NCBI GenBank assembly: GCA_030833605.1
Contig: JAURGV010000071.1
Span: forward strand, 1-10,270
Origin: Rhodothermales bacterium
Lineage (GTDB): Bacteria; Bacteroidota; Rhodothermia; Rhodothermales; UBA10348
Direction: 5' to 3'
DNA: 10,270 nt
This document shows, one piece after another, positions 6,271 through 10,270 of the stretch (the first letter of the stretch is position 1; each line of letters opens with the position of its first letter). The translations under genes and the position numbers were made by a program. Below the pieces are notes generated by a model. The model made no database searches, was not told the origin of the DNA, and saw only the letters and a program-made list of their open reading frames with translations.

Positions 6271-7512
6271 ATGTTAAAAAAGGTGCCTTTATTTGGATGG
6301 CTGGTTGGAATAATGCTCGCTGGCTTGATCACCTCTTCGGCGGTAGCACAGCGCCAGTTGGTTCAAGTAACCGGTATCCCTCCTCTTCGTGAAGGTGCCC
6401 ATGCAGGGGGCGATTTTGATGGCGATGGCGACGAGGATGTGATGGTGACGGGCCGCCATGCCGACGGTACCATCCATACCGTGTTATATCGGTTCTTACG
6501 TCGGCGAGTGGTTCAGGTAACCCCACTGGCTAAACCCACTGTTTATGCCGACTATCAACAGGTGCCCTTCTTAAAAACGAGTGTTTTCAAAGGCAGCGTT
6601 ACGTGGTACGACGTGGACCGTGACAATCGGCTGGATCTTATTGTGACCGGACTCGCCGTCTCGGGCTTTACTCCAGACAACACAGAAATTCAAGTCCCCA
6701 ACACCTCTATTTACTTGAACCGCGGCAGTGATGCCTTTTCCATTTCCCCGAACCACGGTTTGCCGGCCATCTATGATAGCCAAGTTGCAGCAGCGGATTT
6801 TAATAACGACGGCATTGTCGACATCGTTATGGGTGGTCGGTCCTCTAATGGATTGGTATTGGGCGTCTGGATGGGAAGAGGCAATCAGCGCTATGAACCG
6901 AGTTCAAATGCCTTCGAAGGTCTTCAGGTCAGTTCTATTTCCGTCGCTGACGTAGATCGCGATGGAGATGCGGATTTTATGGTCTCTGGAATCAACGAAA
7001 AAGGCCAACCCCGTATGCAGTTGTACGTGAACAACGGTCAGGGTCTGTTTTCGCCATACTCCCAAAATCTTCCAAATTTGTATTTCGGAGCGACCGCATT
7101 TGGTGATATTGATTACGACGGCGACCTGGATTTATTGATCAACGGTGGTCAATTGGGCCCCGCTATCATGCGCGGACAAACCTTTCTATTCCAAAACAAT
7201 GGTTCCGGTGGATTTACCCAGGTTCCGACCGCACTCCCCGGGCTGTACGGCGGCGGAGTATCTCTAAAAGATTTGGATCGCGATGGCGATGCCGATTTGT
7301 TTAGTTGGGGGATTGAATCACTGGATAGATTGGGGTCCGAAAAAGTACTTGTCGCAGAAAATATCGATAGATACCTCCTCCAAATAGGTAGCGCTCAAAT
7401 GGTACTCAATGGAGCGGTTGCCGTATTTGACTACGATGGAAACGGTCGAAAAGACGTATTTCTTTCCGGCGATCTCGCAGGAGATCGATCGATGTTTATC
7501 TACGAATTCTAA
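6271..7512 (+). CDS. Exported seven-repeat FG-GAP/VCBS propeller protein without sorting domain
   Basis: A 413-residue paralogue of the upstream propeller protein. The ATG at 6271 gives a typical signal peptide (MLKKVPLFGWLVGIMLAG, then LITSSAVAQ, cleavage near AVA-Q); an in-frame ATG at 6214 would add 19 residues before it and is less likely. Seven FG-GAP cores lie at about residues 47, 113, 175, 226, 278, 333 and 386. Several Ca2+ loops are degenerate: DRDNRLD, NNDGIVD and DGNGRKD instead of DxDGDLD. The protein ends just after the seventh core with SMFIYEF, while the N-terminal QLVQVTGIPPL looks like the strand that usually follows it; the last blade could thus be closed by both termini, and the protein is complete rather than truncated (inference). 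It lacks the Fn3-like and T9SS domains of its neighbour and has no lipobox, so its final location (periplasm or other) is unclear. It is likely co-transcribed with the upstream gene. Function unknown. Confidence 0.85.
   Translation: MLKKVPLFGWLVGIMLAGLITSSAVAQRQLVQVTGIPPLREGAHAGGDFDGDGDEDVMVTGRHADGTIHTVLYRFLRRRVVQVTPLAKPTVYADYQQVPFLKTSVFKGSVTWYDVDRDNRLDLIVTGLAVSGFTPDNTEIQVPNTSIYLNRGSDAFSISPNHGLPAIYDSQVAAADFNNDGIVDIVMGGRSSNGLVLGVWMGRGNQRYEPSSNAFEGLQVSSISVADVDRDGDADFMVSGINEKGQPRMQLYVNNGQGLFSPYSQNLPNLYFGATAFGDIDYDGDLDLLINGGQLGPAIMRGQTFLFQNNGSGGFTQVPTALPGLYGGGVSLKDLDRDGDADLFSWGIESLDRLGSEKVLVAENIDRYLLQIGSAQMVLNGAVAVFDYDGNGRKDVFLSGDLAGDRSMFIYEF
6409..7470 (+). repeat. Seven FG-GAP/VCBS protein repeats, partly degenerate
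   Basis: Repeat cores of the second propeller gene, spaced about 51-66 codons. Only the fifth copy keeps DGDLD; the others read DGDED, DNRLD, DGIVD, DGDAD (twice) and GNGRKD. The glycine closing each core (VTG, MGG, VSG, ING, LSG) is retained. Confidence 0.75.
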
Positions 7513-7535
7513 AGACTAGGCTTTTCGCCAGACCT

Positions 7536-8462
7536 TTAGACGGCCGCCGCGACAGGAACGTGGGTTAACCAACCGTACGGATCGTTTCCTCGATGTATAA
7601 TATCGAAATAGGCCGTTTGCAAACGTTCCGTGATCTCTCCGCGTTTACCAGCCCCGATCGTGTGGTGATCGATGGTGCGAATAGGTGTTACTTCGGCAGC
7701 TGTACCGGTAAAGAACACTTCATCGGCCACGTACAGCGCTTCCCTAGGGATTAGACCTTCTTGAACGGAAAGGCCCATATCACGCGCTAGGGTAATAATG
7801 CTATCACGCGTGATTCCGGGTAGAATGGACAGGGCTACAGGCGCGGTGTATAGCGTGCCATTTTTCACAAGGAAAAGATTCTCTCCAGACCCTTCGGCTA
7901 CGTGGCCATTCGTGCTAAGCATGATGCCTTCGGAAAAGCCATTCAGCACGGCGTCCATTTTCACCAACCCCGCGTTAAGGTAATTTCCACCTGCTTTTGC
8001 CATGGATGGGAAAGTATTCGGGGCCATGCGATTCCACGAAGCGACATGAACGTCCACGCCTTGCTCGAGAGCCTCGGGACCTAAGTATGCTCCCCACTCC
8101 CACACCGCAATGATGGTTTCAACCGGGTTATTAATGGGATTCACGCCCATTTTCCCATACCCACGAAAAGAAAGGGGCCGAATATAGCATTCTTCCATTC
8201 CGGAACGAACAATGGTGTCAATGACCGCTTGTTCAAGCTGTTCGCAGGTATACCCAATGTCCATCCGATAAATACGTGCAGAGTCAATAAGACGCTGCAT
8301 GTGTTCCGGATGCCGAAATATGGCCGACCCTTTATCTGTTTTATAGCATCGAATGCCTTCAAAAACAGAGCTTCCATAGTGCAAAGCATGCGTCAAAACG
8401 TGAACAGTAGCATCCTCGTGACGAACAAATTGTCCGTTTTTCCAAATATCAGGTTTCGACAT
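7536..8462 (-). CDS. ilvE: Branched-chain amino acid aminotransferase
   Basis: A 308-residue fold-type IV PLP enzyme, almost the length of E. coli IlvE (309). It interconverts valine, leucine and isoleucine with their 2-oxo acids using glutamate/2-oxoglutarate, in the cytoplasm. Motifs seen: HALHYGSSVFEGIRCY (26-40), YIRPLSFRGYG (93-103), MAKAGGNYLNAGL (154-166) with Lys156 as the PLP Schiff-base lysine, NGHVAEGSGENLF (185-197) with Glu190, GITRDSI (216-222) and FFTGTAAEVTPI (250-261), which binds the cofactor phosphate. The frame is open to a TTG at 8483, but the ATG at 8462 is preferred because it gives the family-typical start MSKPDIWKNGQ and has AAAGG about 10 bases upstream, the only Shine-Dalgarno-like sequence found before a start in this window. 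The gene is isolated from other ilv/leu genes and converges on the propeller cluster; the two stops are 23 bp apart. Selectivity for branched-chain over D-amino acids is inferred from overall similarity to IlvE. Confidence 0.95.
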   Translation of the reverse strand: MSKPDIWKNGQFVRHEDATVHVLTHALHYGSSVFEGIRCYKTDKGSAIFRHPEHMQRLIDSARIYRMDIGYTCEQLEQAVIDTIVRSGMEECYIRPLSFRGYGKMGVNPINNPVETIIAVWEWGAYLGPEALEQGVDVHVASWNRMAPNTFPSMAKAGGNYLNAGLVKMDAVLNGFSEGIMLSTNGHVAEGSGENLFLVKNGTLYTAPVALSILPGITRDSIITLARDMGLSVQEGLIPREALYVADEVFFTGTAAEVTPIRTIDHHTIGAGKRGEITERLQTAYFDIIHRGNDPYGWLTHVPVAAAV

Positions 8463-8593
8463 ATCGGATAGACCTTTGTACAATTATAGCAAACATCAAC
8501 CTACAAGGCACAGACTCAAATAGGGATCTACAGCCCGGATCGATTAAAAAGGGGAGTACTGTTTTCGGGGTACGTTTGTTCTGAATAACCCGT
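8463..8593 (-). other. Intergenic region between the lipoprotein gene and ilvE
   Basis: A 131-bp gap between two minus-strand genes. It holds the putative ilvE promoter at its ilvE end. Towards the lipoprotein stop there is a T-run on the minus strand (from an A-run at about 8546-8550 on plus), preceded only by short GTAC repeats and C/G-rich tracts that do not pair as a convincing terminator stem. No small ORF or RNA gene is recognised. Confidence 0.4.
8481..8506 (-). promoter_or_regulatory. Putative ilvE promoter
   Basis: On the minus strand TATAATTG (8488-8481) matches the Bacteroidota -7 element TAnnTTTG at 7 of 8 positions and contains a perfect sigma-70-like TATAAT. TTG at 8506-8504 could be the -33 element, but the spacer of 15 bases is shorter than the 17-23 usual in this phylum. 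The element lies about 19 bases before the ilvE ATG, which would give a very short leader. Confidence 0.35.
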
Positions 8594-9529
8594 TTACTTT
8601 TTCCCAGGGCTCGTATATCCCGCACCTCTGGTGGCCGCAGGATCTAAGGTCCACTCCAAAGCAAATTGATTGAGGGATCCAAAATACCCAAAACCACCCT
8701 CTACATTGGAAAACGTACCCGGTTGGACTAAGATTTCCGGGTCAAATACACCATCGGGTGGTCTCCACTGGTCGTCGGTCATGGTTAAACGCATGCCCAT
8801 AGCCATTAAAATGGGTTGGTCGCCCTCTCCAAATCCGATTTGTCGACCCACTTCTTTTTTATCCTCTGCGTATCGGACCAAAACTTCCCAACCGTTGGCG
8901 GTTTGCTGGCCAACGCGTCCGTGATCATCTCCATAAATAACAATGGCTTCGCGGAACGGTAGTCCGTCTGTAGCGGTGTCGAGGGTCCGGTACCACACTT
9001 CCACGCGAAAAGGCATAAAATCGACCTGCGGCCAAACCACTTTTTGCGTAGTGCCGATAAAGCCAACGAAGGGCTCTTCCAACCGGACCGATTCCAAAAC
9101 CGGAACCTGTGTGGTCGCCGTTGCTCCCTTTCCATCCTCTCTTAAAACGTTCAACGTATAGTGAAATCCGGGGACGGGGCGCAATTTCCCAACAAAAATA
9201 TGTCCTATAGTTCCATCAGAGAAAGAAACGAGGGAATCTGACCAAATGGTCTTGACGCCCGTTTCCACTTCGGTCGTAGACACGATTGCGTCGATAACGT
9301 CCTGTCCACTCGATGCGAATTCAGTTCTAAGTTGAATTACACGGAGATATTGCTCATTGGAGGCGGTGTCCAGGTAGCCAAAGACGGTGAAAAAGCGATC
9401 CTCTTCAACAAATGGATTTACATCTTCCTCACAACCGCTCCAAAGCATAGAGCCGCCGACAAGGAATAGAAACACCATTACGCTGTGTTTCAAACGCAGA
9501 ATACGTGATAGCTGTCGAGCTGCGTCCAT
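8594..9529 (-). CDS. DUF4249-like outer-membrane/surface lipoprotein
   Basis: A 311-residue predicted lipoprotein. The N-terminus has basic residues (RILRLKH), a hydrophobic stretch (VMVFLFLVGGSML) and Cys33 in LWSGCEED. The lipobox is imperfect, with Trp at -3, but Ser-Gly-Cys is in place. The acidic EED right after the Cys resembles the lipoprotein export signal that sends Bacteroidota lipoproteins to the cell surface (family knowledge). The mature part looks like a beta-rich extracellular domain, and NVEGGFGYFGSLNQF near residue 270 matches the C-terminal signature I associate with DUF4249. Such genes typically sit directly after TonB-dependent receptor genes, as here: the ATG at 9529 overlaps the receptor stop in TAATG, implying translational coupling and a joint product, plausibly a lid or accessory subunit of the receptor. 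The ligand is unknown. The DUF4249 assignment is from memory of motif and context, not a profile search. Confidence 0.8.
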   Translation of the reverse strand: MDAARQLSRILRLKHSVMVFLFLVGGSMLWSGCEEDVNPFVEEDRFFTVFGYLDTASNEQYLRVIQLRTEFASSGQDVIDAIVSTTEVETGVKTIWSDSLVSFSDGTIGHIFVGKLRPVPGFHYTLNVLREDGKGATATTQVPVLESVRLEEPFVGFIGTTQKVVWPQVDFMPFRVEVWYRTLDTATDGLPFREAIVIYGDDHGRVGQQTANGWEVLVRYAEDKKEVGRQIGFGEGDQPILMAMGMRLTMTDDQWRPPDGVFDPEILVQPGTFSNVEGGFGYFGSLNQFALEWTLDPAATRGAGYTSPGKK

Positions 9530-10270
9530 TATTTATACTCAAGTTTTAATCCGAACGTTGGGATAAGCGGGAGCTGATCCACCCGCCTCAACGTGAACAA
9601 GTCGAGGTAAAATAAATTGCGTCTGTCGTACGCATTAATCACGCCCGTCTGAATGGTCAAAAATGTGGTTGGTCCGACGCGGAATTCGCGATCTAGTGAA
9701 ATGTCTAGTCGGTGATAGGTAGGTAGTCGTCCGGTGTACGGGCGGCCGTAAAGCACGCGTTCCTCGCCTGGTACCTGCGACACGTTGACCAAGCTATCCA
9801 GCATCACCCAGCGATCAAAACCAAGGGATTCATTAAACGGAAGGCCCGTTCCAAATTGCCACCGCACGTTGAAGTTGAACCCTTTAATGTTCATCGCGGT
9901 CATGATGTTAATTTGGTCCTTGCGATCGTGTGGAGGGGAGTATTCAATCGATTCCTCGCCAGTAAGGATTTGAAGCGCACGAGCTGTAGATCCATATACC
10001 ACTTCGCTTCTACCCCAACTTAGGGTCGTTTGGAATTTGTCGCTACTGCCGAGCTCCAAGCGAAGGTCAAAACCAGAGGCGGTACCATCGGCAGGTTGAA
10101 TACGGGTCGTAAACCGTGGAAACGCCGTCCATTCCGGCACGACAATGTTGTCCAGCGCTTTATAAAACCCTTCTGCGGAGAACGTAAGCCATTTTGTTGG
10201 CTGAATGCGATACCCTGCGATAAGGTGTTTGGCTTCCGGCACTTGCCCGTCGGGAGCGGCGGTCCAGGCT
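9529..10270 (-). CDS. TonB-dependent outer-membrane receptor (C-terminal part, 5' end beyond window)
   Basis: The last 246 codons of an outer-membrane beta-barrel transporter; the frame is open through position 10270, so the plug and most of the barrel lie to the right. The first visible residues, AWTAAPDGQVPEAKHLIAGYRIQPTKWLTFSAEGFYKALDNIV, fit the barrel segment in which receptors have PE-x3-H-x3-GY followed by a strand ending in aYYK-x3-N. Later segments alternate polar and hydrophobic residues as in strands: ASGFDLRLELG, FNFNVRWQFGTGLPFN, TYHRLDISLDREF and TFLTIQTGVINAYDRRNLFY, the last being the near-terminal strand with the common N-x-(Y/F)-[DN]-x2-N pattern. The chain ends GLKLEYK rather than with the usual terminal aromatic. 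It should import a TonB-energised substrate, of a kind that cannot be deduced. Its stop overlaps the lipoprotein start (TAATG). Confidence 0.85.
   Translation of the reverse strand, partial: AWTAAPDGQVPEAKHLIAGYRIQPTKWLTFSAEGFYKALDNIVVPEWTAFPRFTTRIQPADGTASGFDLRLELGSSDKFQTTLSWGRSEVVYGSTARALQILTGEESIEYSPPHDRKDQINIMTAMNIKGFNFNVRWQFGTGLPFNESLGFDRWVMLDSLVNVSQVPGEERVLYGRPYTGRLPTYHRLDISLDREFRVGPTTFLTIQTGVINAYDRRNLFYLDLFTLRRVDQLPLIPTFGLKLEYK

Noticed and set aside
7509..7539. Inverted repeat CTAAAG...CTTTAG with inner GGC/GCC spanning the convergent stops, a possible bidirectional terminator
   Set aside because: The stem is interrupted by a 4x4 mismatch and the only T-run is in the loop, so it is too weak to call.
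8463..8483. TTG-initiated seven-residue extension of IlvE
   Set aside because: The ATG at 8462 matches the family start; the extension would cover the putative promoter and ribosome-binding region.

Overview
This window reads as ordinary chromosome from a member of the Bacteroidota/FCB group, probably a Rhodothermota/Balneolota-like lineage (inference, moderate confidence). The evidence is a type IX secretion (T9SS)-like C-terminal sorting domain on a propeller protein, a TonB-dependent receptor translationally coupled to a DUF4249-like surface lipoprotein, a short two-TM PhoR-like kinase typical of Bacteroidota, and an almost complete lack of Shine-Dalgarno sequences before the start codons. 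No tRNA, rRNA, CRISPR array, insertion sequence, integrase or phage gene was seen.

Layout. Positions 1-1515 (minus strand) hold a sugar catabolism pair: a Gfo/Idh/MocA-type NAD(P)-dependent oxidoreductase, followed by the 5' part of a sugar phosphate isomerase/epimerase that runs off the left edge. A 116-bp divergent intergenic region separates this pair from a plus-strand cluster at 1632-4211: a PhoB-like response regulator, its PhoR-like histidine kinase and a YhhQ-family queuosine-precursor transporter, with gaps of only 30 and 27 bp. Positions 4346-7512 (plus) hold two tandem exported seven-repeat FG-GAP/VCBS beta-propeller proteins. The first carries an Fn3-like domain and a C-terminal sorting domain; the second has neither.

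Convergent to these, on the minus strand, are ilvE (branched-chain aminotransferase, 7536-8462) and then a TonB receptor/DUF4249-like lipoprotein pair (8594-10270). The receptor is cut by the right edge, and its stop codon overlaps the lipoprotein start in a TAATG junction.

How the genes work together: the sugar pair probably oxidises and isomerises an unidentified sugar or polyol. The two-component pair is a signal-transduction unit, perhaps for phosphate or envelope state. The propellers and the TonB/DUF4249 pair act at the cell surface. Three start codons were moved inward to ATGs that give more typical N-termini (4346, 6271 and 8462). I found no convincing undescribed system. The observations most worth a second look are the contrast between the two tandem propeller proteins and the transporter placed behind a two-component system.
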